Notes under the pieces: generated by a model
Told to the model about the DNA's origin: nothing
The model's database searches: none
The model's input: only the letters and a program-made list of their open reading frames with translations
Source of the DNA: Succinatimonas hippei
GTDB taxonomy: Bacteria; Pseudomonadota; Gammaproteobacteria; Enterobacterales; Succinivibrionaceae
NCBI GenBank assembly: GCA_004557545.1
Contig: SFGV01000027.1
Coordinates: 1-62,248, forward strand
Length of the DNA: 62,248 nucleotides
Reading direction: 5' to 3'
Shown: positions 16,444 through 24,379 of the stretch, piece by piece
How positions within the stretch are numbered: position 1 is the first letter of the stretch
Layout of the letters: each line of letters opens with the position of its first letter
Program-made: the position numbers and the translations under genes

Positions 16444-18786
16444 TTATTCAAGCTTGAAGTCCATAAGATCATCCGTCTGAGGCTCACTCTCCGATTTTTC
16501 ATCCTTCTGCGGAGACAATATCTCTATTGAATCAACTTTCTGGTAGCCACGGGGAAGAATTTCTCCAGTGCGCGTTCTCGACGAAACCTTATCCTCAAGA
16601 AGATTGTATGGCATACGCATGATTTTCTTTCCGGCATGCAGAACAGCCGTCCATCCCTGAGCAACAGGTGCTATAGCTGCTATTCCATCAGCCCCTACCT
16701 CAAGCCGGGCGGATGTAATATTCATAAGCTTGTTGCCGCGTCCGGATGAAAGCTCAGGCAACTCACCGGCGCGGTAAATAAGGATCCTGCCCTGCAGGCT
16801 TACCACCACGATTATGTCCTCTTTGGGATCAGACACCTTCATCGGAGTAAAGATCCTGGCTGACCCATCGGTTTTGACCAGAACCTTGCCTGCCTTCATT
16901 CTTGTCAGCATCGCGCTCTGCGGCGCTATAAATCCGTAGCCATTCTCCGTGGCAACCAGATATTTTTCCTTCTCTCTTGGTATAAATACTCCCAAAACCT
17001 TATCGTCAGGGCTCAGGGATACTTTTGATGATAGCGGTTCGCCCTGCCCTCGCGCGGACGGCAGATCTCTTATATCCACGTTATAAATACGGCCCTGCGC
17101 GGTGATAAACGCGGCTACCTCAGAGGTAAGTCCGGAGGCCTTGGCGAGAAAACCATCTCCGGTTCTGTAGGTCATACTTTCTGCTGCAAAATCCGCTGTT
17201 GACGCAGAACGCACCCAGCCCATTTTTGAAAGGATGACTGTAGCCGGAGTAGCAGGGAGAAGATCTGTCTCACTAACCGCTGCCGCGCTTTCATGAGCCG
17301 AAATAGGACTCATGCGCTCATCGCCATACAGTTTGACATCCTCCGTTATTTCCCGCTTTATGAGTGTCCTTATGCGTGCATCTGAGCTAAGCAGGGTTTC
17401 AAGACGCTTTTTCTCGCTCTCAAGCTTGTCTTTTTCACCGCGAAGCTTCATCTCCTCAAGCCTTGCCAGTTGCTTCAGACGTGTTTCGAGTATGTAGTCG
17501 ATCTGAATAGTATCAAGACCAAATCTGGTCATCAGTTCCTTTTTAGGATCATCTGATGTCCTTATGATCTTTATGACCTCATCAAGGTTCAGATACACAA
17601 TCATGAGACCGTCAAGTACGTGCAGTCTCGCATTGACCTCTTCAAGACGATGATTTAAACGGCGTCTTACGGTCTGAGTACGGAAAACCAGCCATTGTGT
17701 AAGTATTTCTTTGAGATCCCGAACCTTAGGAGCCCCGTCCAGCCCCAGAATATTGAGGTTTACTCTGTAGGTATTTTCAAGCGAAGTCATGGCATAAAGA
17801 TATTCCATCAGTTCCTTCGCATTCGTACGGCGTGAGCGCGGTACGATTACAATCCTGCAGGGATCGTTGTGATCTGAGGCGTTGACAATATCCGCAACCA
17901 TAGGAAGCTTCTTTTTGGTCATCAGATCCGCTATTTCTTTTTCTATCTGACCACCTGATACCTGATATGGCAGAGCCTTTATAACGATCCCTTCCCTTTC
18001 TTCCTCATATGTAGCGCGCATTCTTACGCTGCCACGGCCGGTTGTATAAATCTTAAGCAGTTCCTCATTATCGGAGGTAATCTCAGCATGTGTGGGATAA
18101 TCAGGACCTTTAACGAATTGCATCAGATCCTTTACCGTGGCGTCCGGATGATCAATTAAATGAATGGTGGCAGACGCGATTTCACCCAAATTATGGGGTG
18201 GAATATCAGTAGCCATTCCAACAGCAATTCCGGTAGTGCCATTTAGTAAAATATTCGGAAGGCGGGCGGGAAGATATTTGGGCTCATCAACTGTGCCATC
18301 AAAGTTTGGAACCCACTCAACGCAACCTGTGTTCAGCTCCGATAGCAGAACATTTGAATAAGGAGCCAGACGGGCTTCTGTATATCTCATTGCCGCGAAC
18401 GATTTGGGATCCTCGACATCACCCCAGTTTCCCTGACCTTCTATCAGCGGATACCGATAGCTGAAGGGCTGTGCCATCAGAACCATAGCCTCATAACAGG
18501 CCGAATCCCCGTGAGGATGATATTTTCCAAGCACCTCGCCTACGGTTCTGGCGGATTTCACATGCTTGGACTTGGGGCCAATACCAAGCTTGGCCATAGC
18601 ATAGATGATGCGCCGCTGAACCGGCTTCATCCCATCTGTTACTGAAGGAAGAGCTCTGTCACGGATGACATTCATCGAATAATTTAAATAAGCATCTTCT
18701 GCGAATTTCTGCAACGGCAGCTGTTCAACGCCATCAAAGCTGAGATTTTGTTCTTTCTTTTCGTCTTCGGCCATTCTTCCGTCCAT
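16444..18786 (-). CDS. parC: DNA topoisomerase IV subunit A
   Basis: Breakage-reunion subunit of topoisomerase IV, which decatenates daughter chromosomes. The active-site tyrosine is Tyr135 in AAMRYTEAR. The quinolone-resistance region reads GKYHPHGDSACYEAM with Ser and Glu at the wild-type positions. The 780-aa length and C-terminal beta-pinwheel (LPSARGQGEPLSSKV) fit ParC better than GyrA, whose C-terminal domain carries a GyrA box not seen here. The start may instead be MAEDEKK, 12 bp inside. parE is not adjacent. Confidence 0.93.
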   Translation of the reverse strand: MDGRMAEDEKKEQNLSFDGVEQLPLQKFAEDAYLNYSMNVIRDRALPSVTDGMKPVQRRIIYAMAKLGIGPKSKHVKSARTVGEVLGKYHPHGDSACYEAMVLMAQPFSYRYPLIEGQGNWGDVEDPKSFAAMRYTEARLAPYSNVLLSELNTGCVEWVPNFDGTVDEPKYLPARLPNILLNGTTGIAVGMATDIPPHNLGEIASATIHLIDHPDATVKDLMQFVKGPDYPTHAEITSDNEELLKIYTTGRGSVRMRATYEEEREGIVIKALPYQVSGGQIEKEIADLMTKKKLPMVADIVNASDHNDPCRIVIVPRSRRTNAKELMEYLYAMTSLENTYRVNLNILGLDGAPKVRDLKEILTQWLVFRTQTVRRRLNHRLEEVNARLHVLDGLMIVYLNLDEVIKIIRTSDDPKKELMTRFGLDTIQIDYILETRLKQLARLEEMKLRGEKDKLESEKKRLETLLSSDARIRTLIKREITEDVKLYGDERMSPISAHESAAAVSETDLLPATPATVILSKMGWVRSASTADFAAESMTYRTGDGFLAKASGLTSEVAAFITAQGRIYNVDIRDLPSARGQGEPLSSKVSLSPDDKVLGVFIPREKEKYLVATENGYGFIAPQSAMLTRMKAGKVLVKTDGSARIFTPMKVSDPKEDIIVVVSLQGRILIYRAGELPELSSGRGNKLMNITSARLEVGADGIAAIAPVAQGWTAVLHAGKKIMRMPYNLLEDKVSSRTRTGEILPRGYQKVDSIEILSPQKDEKSESEPQTDDLMDFKLE

Positions 18787-19037
18787 TTTATGTTCAGCTC
18801 AGACTGTCCTGCTTTCCCTGTAGCCGTTTCAAAATGCGCTTTATGCTACAGAAACGCATCAAAACGGTGTAATTACAATCAGCAAGGCTGATGCTCCATT
18901 ATAATGTGTGTGCGCAATTCACGCTTTATTATTGGCGCACTACAGCAACAACCCCCTAAAGGGTGAAGTAAATCCAGAGGCGGACCACCGCCCAAAATCT
19001 GTTCTGTATTTAGTATGTACGCTTCAGGAGTGGCTTT

Positions 19038-19664
19038 GTGAAACGTTTAACTTTCGGCTTAGTTTTTTTAGCCCTGATTTCGGGCAGTACCGCCGCAAGT
19101 ACATTTAACCCGATTCCAATTGACCTCAAATCTGCCGCGGTAAGTTCAGAAATTCCTTACGATGAGGAATTTGACTATACCAAACTGGGAAGGATCAGCA
19201 ACCTTCCGCTGGAGGCTACCTCAGCGTCCTCGAGAAAAGGGATTGTTGATCAGGTGATCGTAAACAAAAGAAATCATCAGATGTTTCTTATGTTCAAGAA
19301 CAAAGTGGTCAAAAAATTCTGGATTGCGCTATCTGACCGTCCCATTGGGAAAAAACAGTTTGAAGGCGACAGGAAAACGCCTGAAGGCACCTATACCCTT
19401 GACTACATAAAAAACAACTCAAATTACTATAAGGCGTTCCACATTTCCTATCCAAACGCCAATGATATAGCAAACGCCCGCGCCCATGGCGCACGCCCAG
19501 GCGGAATGATTATGGTTCACGGTCAGCCGGCAAGCGGCGGCAAATTTCAGGAAACCGTACAGCGTACCGACTGGACGAATGGCTGCATTGCCCTGTTAAA
19601 TCCAGATCTGGATCAGTTTATTTCAATGGTTGACGTTGGAACCCCGATCACGATTAATCCTTAG
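19038..19664 (+). CDS. exported L,D-transpeptidase (YkuD domain)
   Basis: A 208-aa protein with a signal peptide (1-20) and a YkuD catalytic domain. The active site shows His161 in MVHGQP and the nucleophile Cys183 in DWTNGCIAL; GDRKTPEGTY is the family's conserved lead-in. These enzymes crosslink peptidoglycan between mDAP residues, attach lipoprotein, or hydrolyse that link. The exact substrate cannot be told from sequence. The start is GTG with CAGGAG (19025-19030) 7 nt upstream. No LysM domain is present. Monocistronic and followed by a terminator. Confidence 0.88.
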   Translation: MKRLTFGLVFLALISGSTAASTFNPIPIDLKSAAVSSEIPYDEEFDYTKLGRISNLPLEATSASSRKGIVDQVIVNKRNHQMFLMFKNKVVKKFWIALSDRPIGKKQFEGDRKTPEGTYTLDYIKNNSNYYKAFHISYPNANDIANARAHGARPGGMIMVHGQPASGGKFQETVQRTDWTNGCIALLNPDLDQFISMVDVGTPITINP

Positions 19665-19678
19665 TCAAAACAAAGAAG

Positions 19679-19718
19679 TGCGCCACGATTGTTTAAAACA
19701 GATGGCGCATTTATTTTG
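19679..19718 (+). terminator. terminator after the L,D-transpeptidase
   Basis: TGCGCCA (19679-19685) pairs with TGGCGCA (19703-19709), with a small inner GTTT/AAAC pairing, followed by TTTATTTTG. Confidence 0.7.
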
Positions 19719-19729
19719 TCTGTGCCGTG

Positions 19730-20089
19730 TTACTTGAACCATTGATCCTTGTCCGGGAACCATACTACTGTGCCAAGTCCGTCAAGCATTCCTTCCTCAG
19801 TAAGATAAACATCCGCTATGTGAACCTTCTCATCGCTGTCTGGATCCTGAGCATACATGCTTACACATAAGCCATCACCCTCGCCTATATCATCAGGATC
19901 AAGCGCTACCATTGAGGAGTCTATCTGGCACTCAATTTCATTGCCTCTAGAGGTGATGGATCTCAAACGTTCATATCCTTTCTCATCGTTTGTACTCAGA
20001 CTTTCCTCGGCGCTGTATTTATAAAGTTTTAATGCATAATCAACAATCTTCTGAATCTGAACATCTGAAAGCTCATCAATATTTGTCAT
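19730..20089 (-). CDS. small acidic protein of unknown function
   Basis: A 119-aa protein very rich in Asp and Glu (for example ALDPDDIGEGDG and AQDPDSDEKVHIAD) with a low predicted pI. It has no signal peptide, membrane segment or recognised motif. An N-terminal amphipathic helix (SDVQIQKIVDYALKLYKYSA) precedes a part that looks beta-rich. It lies downstream of the second rpoA, but a terminator separates them, so it is probably transcribed on its own. A ribosome-binding site AAGGAG is placed before the ATG. I do not recognise a family. Confidence 0.65.
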   Translation of the reverse strand: MTNIDELSDVQIQKIVDYALKLYKYSAEESLSTNDEKGYERLRSITSRGNEIECQIDSSMVALDPDDIGEGDGLCVSMYAQDPDSDEKVHIADVYLTEEGMLDGLGTVVWFPDKDQWFK

Positions 20090-20120
20090 GTGTACTCCTT
20101 ATCTGTATTTATATTCATAA

Positions 20121-20150
20121 TATTAAAAAGGGATGCCTAAATGGCATCCC
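20121..20150 (-). terminator. terminator of the alpha operon, after the second rpoA
   Basis: GGGATGCC (20130-20137) pairs with GGCATCCC (20143-20150) around TAAAT. On the minus strand it is followed by TTTTTAATA. It ends the transcript 20 bp after the rpoA stop. Confidence 0.88.
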
Positions 20151-20169
20151 CTGTTTAAATCGAATATCA

Positions 20170-21165
20170 TCAGCGATCCGATGAAACATCCAGATCCGCA
20201 GGTGGCCAATTCTCAAGACGCATGCCAAGAGAGAGACCACGCTCTGCAAGCACATCTTTAATCTCAGTTAGAGATTTCTTTCCCAGGTTCGGGGTTTTGA
20301 GCAGTTCAACTTCTGTCTTCTGCACCAAATCACCAATATACTTAATACCTTCAGTCTTAAGACAATTGGCTGAACGGACTGTGAGTTCAAGATCTTCGAC
20401 AGGGCATATAAGCTTAGGATCGATGAGAGGACGCATGGCAACATCCTCAGTAGGAGTGACGCTGTTGCGGATGTCAAAGAAGGTATTCAGCTGATCAGCG
20501 AAAATTGTCGCTGCGATACTGACTGCATTCTTTGGATCAATCGTCCCGTTGGTCTCGATATTGAGGATCAGACGCTCTTTGCCTCCGTCAATAGGTTCCT
20601 CGTGCACGGCAACATTCAATACCGGGCAGTATGATGGATCTATCAAAAGGCGGCCGATAAAGCGCTCATCTGCTCCCTCACTTGAAGGATGCGCGACCAC
20701 AGGACAATACCCGCGACCTCTCGAGACATGCATATGCATCTTAAGCTCGGTCTTTTCATCAGTCAGATGACAAATAACAAGATCCGGATTCTTAATTGAT
20801 ACGCCTGCCGGGCAGGTTATGTCACCAGCAGTTACAGGGCCAATTCCACTCTTGTTTATTTCCAAGACAGAATCGTCACGAAGCAGACCCTCAACAGAGA
20901 CAGCGACTTCTTTTAAATTCAAAAGAACAAGAAGAATATCTTCCTGGATGCCTTCAACTGCACTGTATTCATGGACTACTCCATCGATCTCTACGGATGA
21001 TATTGCATATCCGGGGATAGACGAAAGCATGATGCGGCGCAGGGCTGTCCCGACAATATGGGCGTACTCGCGCTCGAAGGGCTCAAGAACAACCCTGAAG
21101 CTGTTTTTTGAAACAGTCTGGACTTCCTTGATATTCGGCTTTAAAGAATCGATATTCTGATCCAA
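20170..21165 (-). CDS. rpoA: RNA polymerase alpha subunit, second copy (beta-contact type)
   Basis: A 331-aa complete alpha subunit: N-terminal assembly domain (about 1-235), linker, and C-terminal DNA/activator-binding domain (about 250-320). Compared with E. coli alpha, it keeps the beta-facing surface: GTALRRIMLSS with Arg44 (E. coli Arg45), HEYS, GIQEDIL and RGRGY. The beta'-facing block is gone: the ARVEQRTDLDKL equivalent reads EEPIDGGKERL and is about two residues shorter, and the Arg182 and Tyr185 equivalents are Asn and Val. Helix 1 at the dimer face is also changed (REYAHIVG for RGFGHTLG). The C-terminal domain keeps VRSANC and NLGKKSLTE. The start is TTG with GAGGG (21173-21177) 7 nt upstream. 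It lies 72 bp after rplQ across a strong hairpin. Confidence 0.95.
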   Translation of the reverse strand: MDQNIDSLKPNIKEVQTVSKNSFRVVLEPFEREYAHIVGTALRRIMLSSIPGYAISSVEIDGVVHEYSAVEGIQEDILLVLLNLKEVAVSVEGLLRDDSVLEINKSGIGPVTAGDITCPAGVSIKNPDLVICHLTDEKTELKMHMHVSRGRGYCPVVAHPSSEGADERFIGRLLIDPSYCPVLNVAVHEEPIDGGKERLILNIETNGTIDPKNAVSIAATIFADQLNTFFDIRNSVTPTEDVAMRPLIDPKLICPVEDLELTVRSANCLKTEGIKYIGDLVQKTEVELLKTPNLGKKSLTEIKDVLAERGLSLGMRLENWPPADLDVSSDR

Positions 21166-21205
21166 GGTTAGACCCTCGTCTTGACAGTTGATTAGCGGAA
21201 ACCTG

Positions 21206-21235
21206 ACACAGGCGCGGCCAAAGCCGCGCCAGTGT
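21206..21235 (-). promoter_or_regulatory. very stable hairpin between rplQ and the second rpoA, no T-tract
   Basis: ACAC-A-GGCGCGGC (21206-21218) pairs with GCCGCGCC-A-GTGT (21223-21235) around a 4-nt loop: an 8-bp GC stem plus 4 bp across one mismatch. It starts 3 nt after the rplQ stop. No U-run follows on the minus strand, so it may slow polymerase, protect a 3' end or mark a processing site rather than terminate fully. Confidence 0.6.
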
Positions 21236-21237
21236 AA

Positions 21238-21651
21238 TTACTTGTTCTCGCCTTCAGCAACAGTAGCTTCTTTCTTCTCGCCATTATCCTTTGCAGGACG
21301 ATCCACGAGCATGATGTAGGCTACAGGTGCCTGATCGCCAGGACGACGACCAGCTTTAAGGATACGTGTGTATCCGCCTGCACGATTTGCGGAAAGCTTT
21401 CCAATAACAGTAAACAGTTTGTTTACAACAGCATCGTCACGCAGACGCGCAAAAGCAAGACGACGGTTCGCCACGGTATCAACCTTGGCGATGTTAATTA
21501 AAGGCTCTGCAAAACGACGAAGTTCTTTAGCCTTCGGAAGAGTGGTCTTAATCACTTCGTAAGTAAAGAGAGCATTAGCAAGGTTGCGGTACAGAGCCGC
21601 GCGATGTGCGGCTGTGCGGCCGAGGTGACGACCGGCTAAACGATGACGCAT
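21238..21651 (-). CDS. rplQ: 50S ribosomal protein L17
   Basis: A 137-aa protein beginning MRHRLAGRHLGRTAAHR, the L17 signature. It binds 23S rRNA near the exit-tunnel side. It is about 10 residues longer than E. coli L17 because of a charged tail (NGEKKEATVAEGENK). It follows the first rpoA by 38 bp, the normal alpha-operon order, but here it sits between two alpha genes. Confidence 0.96.
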   Translation of the reverse strand: MRHRLAGRHLGRTAAHRAALYRNLANALFTYEVIKTTLPKAKELRRFAEPLINIAKVDTVANRRLAFARLRDDAVVNKLFTVIGKLSANRAGGYTRILKAGRRPGDQAPVAYIMLVDRPAKDNGEKKEATVAEGENK

Positions 21652-21689
21652 TTCCTAATTCCTTCTGATTAAATTCTTTTAAAAATCGA

Positions 21690-22670
21690 TTACTTGAGCC
21701 CCGGAGGCGGCCAGTTAGCCACCCTCATTCCAAGAGACAGTCCTCTCTGAGCAAGGACATCCTTGATTTCGGTCAGTGACTTCTTTCCGAGATTCGGGGT
21801 TTTTAGCAATTCGACCTCAGTACGCTGTACCAGATCGCCTATGTAAATAATATTCTCGGCCTTAAGGCAGTTTGCCGAACGCACCGTAAGCTCCAGATCG
21901 TCAACTGACTGCATCAGGATTGGATCCGGGAGAGGAGGAGCTGAAGGCTGCAAGGCCTGTTCATCTATCTCGTCTTTATTTACGATGTTTCCGATGCAAG
22001 CCTTAAGCAGGTCTGAACCACGCTTTAAAGCTTCATCAGGTGTGATAACTCCATTGGTCTCGATATCGATAACCAGCCTGTCAAGATCGGTTCTCTGCTC
22101 AACACGGGCAGATTCAATCCCATAAACAAACCTGGTAACCGGTGTATAGCTGGCATCGATGAGGATGTCATCATTTTCGGACGCAGGAAGGTGCAGTTCC
22201 GATGTTGAAAGTACGTAACCACAACCTGAGCTGATACGAATCTTCATCTCAAGCGACGCTTTGGCTCCTTTGAGATTACAAATCACAGCATCAGGATTAA
22301 CGAATGAAATACCTTCAGGACACTCGAAATCACCGGCCTTAAGAGAGCCTTCTCCGCTTTTTGAGACCGAAACCCATACAGGGGAAGTCAAAGGGTTCTC
22401 TGAACAAACCGCTAAAGTCTTGAGATTCATTACAACCTCAAACAGCGGCTCAACCAGATCAGACTTGACATCGTTTATGCTCTTGACGCCTTCGATATGC
22501 ATCGCGTCAACCGCGTTGCCCGGCATAGTCTTGAGCAGCACTCCACTGAGCGCGGTACCCAGAGTATGTCCAAAGCCACGCTCAAGAGGCTCTAAAACGA
22601 CATGTGCCGAGCTGGCTGAGACCTCAGTGAAATCGACTGGCTTAGGTTTGAGCAGTTCACAAACTGACAC
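21690..22670 (-). CDS. rpoA: RNA polymerase alpha subunit, first copy (beta'-contact type)
   Basis: A 326-aa complete alpha subunit in the standard position after rpsD. It keeps the beta'-facing surface almost as in E. coli: DASYTPVTRFVY and ESARVEQRTDLDRL (186-199). The beta-facing surface is lost: ALSGVLLKT has Gly43 where E. coli has Arg45, HEYS is replaced by SIND, GVQEDIL by DLVEPLF, and RGRGY by SGCGY. Helix 1 keeps LERGFGHTLG, but the second dimer helix has diverged (EALKRGSDLLKACIGNIV). The C-terminal domain is intact (VRSANC, NLGKKSLTE). The start is GTG with a GGGG-containing site upstream. E. coli Arg45 is required for alpha to bind beta, so this copy alone is not expected to assemble polymerase. 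Confidence 0.95.
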   Translation of the reverse strand: MSVCELLKPKPVDFTEVSASSAHVVLEPLERGFGHTLGTALSGVLLKTMPGNAVDAMHIEGVKSINDVKSDLVEPLFEVVMNLKTLAVCSENPLTSPVWVSVSKSGEGSLKAGDFECPEGISFVNPDAVICNLKGAKASLEMKIRISSGCGYVLSTSELHLPASENDDILIDASYTPVTRFVYGIESARVEQRTDLDRLVIDIETNGVITPDEALKRGSDLLKACIGNIVNKDEIDEQALQPSAPPLPDPILMQSVDDLELTVRSANCLKAENIIYIGDLVQRTEVELLKTPNLGKKSLTEIKDVLAQRGLSLGMRVANWPPPGLK

Positions 22671-22719
22671 TAGAGTTACCCCACATTTACATTAAGTGAT
22701 CTTGGTGCAACGCCTACAA

Positions 22720-23343
22720 TTACTTCGAGTACAACTCGACGATGAGCTGTTCCTTGATGTCGGAAGGAAGCTCCGCACGCTCAGGCTTGCTCTTATAGGT
22801 GCCTTTAAGGTTATCGGCATCTACATCGATCCAGGTTGGCTTAAGCGCACGTTGACCGGAAAGATCCAGAGCAGCCTTAATACGAACCTGCTTTTTAGCC
22901 TTCTCACGCACAGCGATAACATCGTTAGGCTGCACTTCATAGGAAGGGATATTTACAATGTGGTCGTTTACGGTTATAGCCTTGTGGCTGACCAGCTGAC
23001 GAGCCTCCATACGGGTTGAACCAAAACCCATACGATAAACCACATTATCAAGACGGCCTTCGAGCAACTGAAGAAGGTTCTCACCAGTGTTGCCTGACAT
23101 TCTGGCAGCCTTCTTGTAATAATTGCGGAACTGGCGCTCAAGAACGCCGTATATACGACGTACTTTCTGCTTCTCTCGAAGCTGAACACCGTAGTCAGAA
23201 AGGCGGGTCTTGTTCGCACCGTGCTGACCAGGAGCAGTATCGAGCTTGCACTTGCTGTCGATAGCCTTAACACCTGATTTCAGGAAAAGGTCTACACCCT
23301 CACGGCGGCTTAATTTCAGGGCTGGGCCTGTGTACTTTGCCAT
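22720..23343 (-). CDS. rpsD: 30S ribosomal protein S4
   Basis: A 207-aa primary 16S rRNA binder that starts 30S assembly. It shows GQHGANKTRLSDYG, the S4 RNA-binding domain (RLDNVVYRMGF, RQLVSHKAI) and the C-terminal ELYSK. In E. coli S4 also represses the alpha operon by binding its leader; the structured leader before rpsM here would be the matching target. It follows rpsK by 29 bp and precedes the first rpoA by 49 bp. Confidence 0.97.
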   Translation of the reverse strand: MAKYTGPALKLSRREGVDLFLKSGVKAIDSKCKLDTAPGQHGANKTRLSDYGVQLREKQKVRRIYGVLERQFRNYYKKAARMSGNTGENLLQLLEGRLDNVVYRMGFGSTRMEARQLVSHKAITVNDHIVNIPSYEVQPNDVIAVREKAKKQVRIKAALDLSGQRALKPTWIDVDADNLKGTYKSKPERAELPSDIKEQLIVELYSK

Positions 23344-23372
23344 TTGTCTTTCTCCAGAATCTTAGCTAACAG

Positions 23373-23837
23373 TTAAACGCGACGCTTCTTGGGCGGACGG
23401 CAACCGTTATGAGGGATAGGGGTAACATCAGTAATGTTGGTGATCTTAAAGCCGAGAGCATTCAGCGCACGGATTGAAGATTCACGTCCAGGACCAGGAC
23501 CCTTCACCAGTACTTCAAGGTTCTTTACGCCGTATTCTTTGGCGCTCTCACCAGCACGCTCTGCAGCAACCTGTGCAGCATAAGGTGTAGATTTACGTGA
23601 GCCACGGAATCCGGAGCCACCAGCAGTCGCCCAGGAAAGCACGTTGCCCTGACGATCGGAGATGGAAACAATGGTGTTATTGAATGACGCATGAATATGC
23701 GCTACACCGTCAGCAATCTGTCTCTTGCCGCGTTTGCCACGAGGAGCACGCGGTGCCGCAGCAGCCGGAGCTGCAGAAGTTGCAGCGGAAGCTACAGGAG
23801 CGTCCTGCTTTACGTTCTCTTTGATTTCTTCAGCCAT
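23373..23837 (-). CDS. rpsK: 30S ribosomal protein S11 with Ala/Pro-rich N-terminal extension
   Basis: The S11 core (GVAHIHASFNNTIVSISDRQGN to the C-terminal NGCRPPKKRRV) forms the 30S platform near the E site. The protein is 154 aa against 129 in E. coli. The excess is at the N-terminus: an acidic start (MAEEIKENVKQDAP) followed by an Ala/Pro-rich stretch (ATSAAPAAAAPRAP). No internal ATG marks a shorter start. The tail is probably disordered and solvent-exposed. Confidence 0.96.
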   Translation of the reverse strand: MAEEIKENVKQDAPVASAATSAAPAAAAPRAPRGKRGKRQIADGVAHIHASFNNTIVSISDRQGNVLSWATAGGSGFRGSRKSTPYAAQVAAERAGESAKEYGVKNLEVLVKGPGPGRESSIRALNALGFKITNITDVTPIPHNGCRPPKKRRV

Positions 23838-23848
23838 CTGGCAATCTC

Positions 23849-24205
23849 CTATTTCTTAACACTCTTACGCGGGCCCTTGCGGGTACGAGCATTGGTCTTG
23901 GTGCGCTGTCCACGGACAGGCAGACCACGACGGTGACGCAGTCCACGATAGGTGCCAAGGTCAATAAGACGCTTGATGTTCATTGTGATCTCACGTCTAA
24001 GATCGCCTTCGACTGTGTACTTAGCGACTTCAGCACGGATCTTGTCCACTGAAGCCTCATCTATATCTTTGAACTTAACGTTCGGGTCAACACCAGCGGC
24101 GGCTAAGATATCGCGCGCACGGGTGGGGCCGATGCCGTAGATCGACTGCAGAGCAATCGCGGCAATCTTTTGGTCAGGCACATTAATGCCAGCTATACGG
24201 GCCAC
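23849..24205 (-). CDS. rpsM: 30S ribosomal protein S13
   Basis: A 118-aa head protein that contacts P-site tRNA and forms bridges B1a/B1b with the large subunit. It begins MARIAGINVPDQK and ends with the basic tail RKGPRKSVKK that reaches toward tRNA. The start codon is GTG with TAGGAGA upstream. It opens the alpha operon, 127 bp downstream of a strong promoter and structured leader. Confidence 0.97.
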   Translation of the reverse strand: MARIAGINVPDQKIAAIALQSIYGIGPTRARDILAAAGVDPNVKFKDIDEASVDKIRAEVAKYTVEGDLRREITMNIKRLIDLGTYRGLRHRRGLPVRGQRTKTNARTRKGPRKSVKK

Positions 24206-24332
24206 TATTGATCTCCTAAATATAAAGGTCAGTTAATAAAAAACGTCACCGCAAAGCCCGAAGAGGATACGCGGCAACTTCATAGTGCCTATTGGCAGTC
24301 AGAAAGGCACTGGTTTCCCAGTGCCGTGAAAC
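24206..24332 (-). promoter_or_regulatory. alpha-operon mRNA leader with alternative hairpins
   Basis: The leader from the predicted start to rpsM contains GGCACTGG-GAAA-CCAGTGCC (24306-24325), an 8-bp stem closed by a GNRA tetraloop. Its 3' arm segment AGTGCCT can also pair perfectly with AGGCACT further downstream in the transcript, so the two stems exclude each other. The E. coli alpha leader is a bistable S4-binding structure at this place; S4 control here is inferred from position. Confidence 0.5.
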
Positions 24333-24338
24333 TGTATG

Positions 24339-24367
24339 ATTATACAGAAGTCGGGCTGACGAATCAA
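24339..24367 (-). promoter_or_regulatory. promoter of the alpha operon (rpsM-rpsK-rpsD-rpoA-rplQ-rpoA)
   Basis: On the minus strand TTGATT (24362-24367) and a perfect TATAAT (24339-24344) are separated by exactly 17 bp. It lies between rpmJ and rpsM and splits the alpha operon from the spc operon. Confidence 0.8.
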
Positions 24368-24379
24368 CCCAGTAAAGCA

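Noticed and set aside
21690..22670. The first rpoA as a decaying pseudogene
   Set aside because: It is full length, without stops or frameshifts, keeps the beta' surface and an intact C-terminal domain, and its losses are matched by complementary retention in the second copy.
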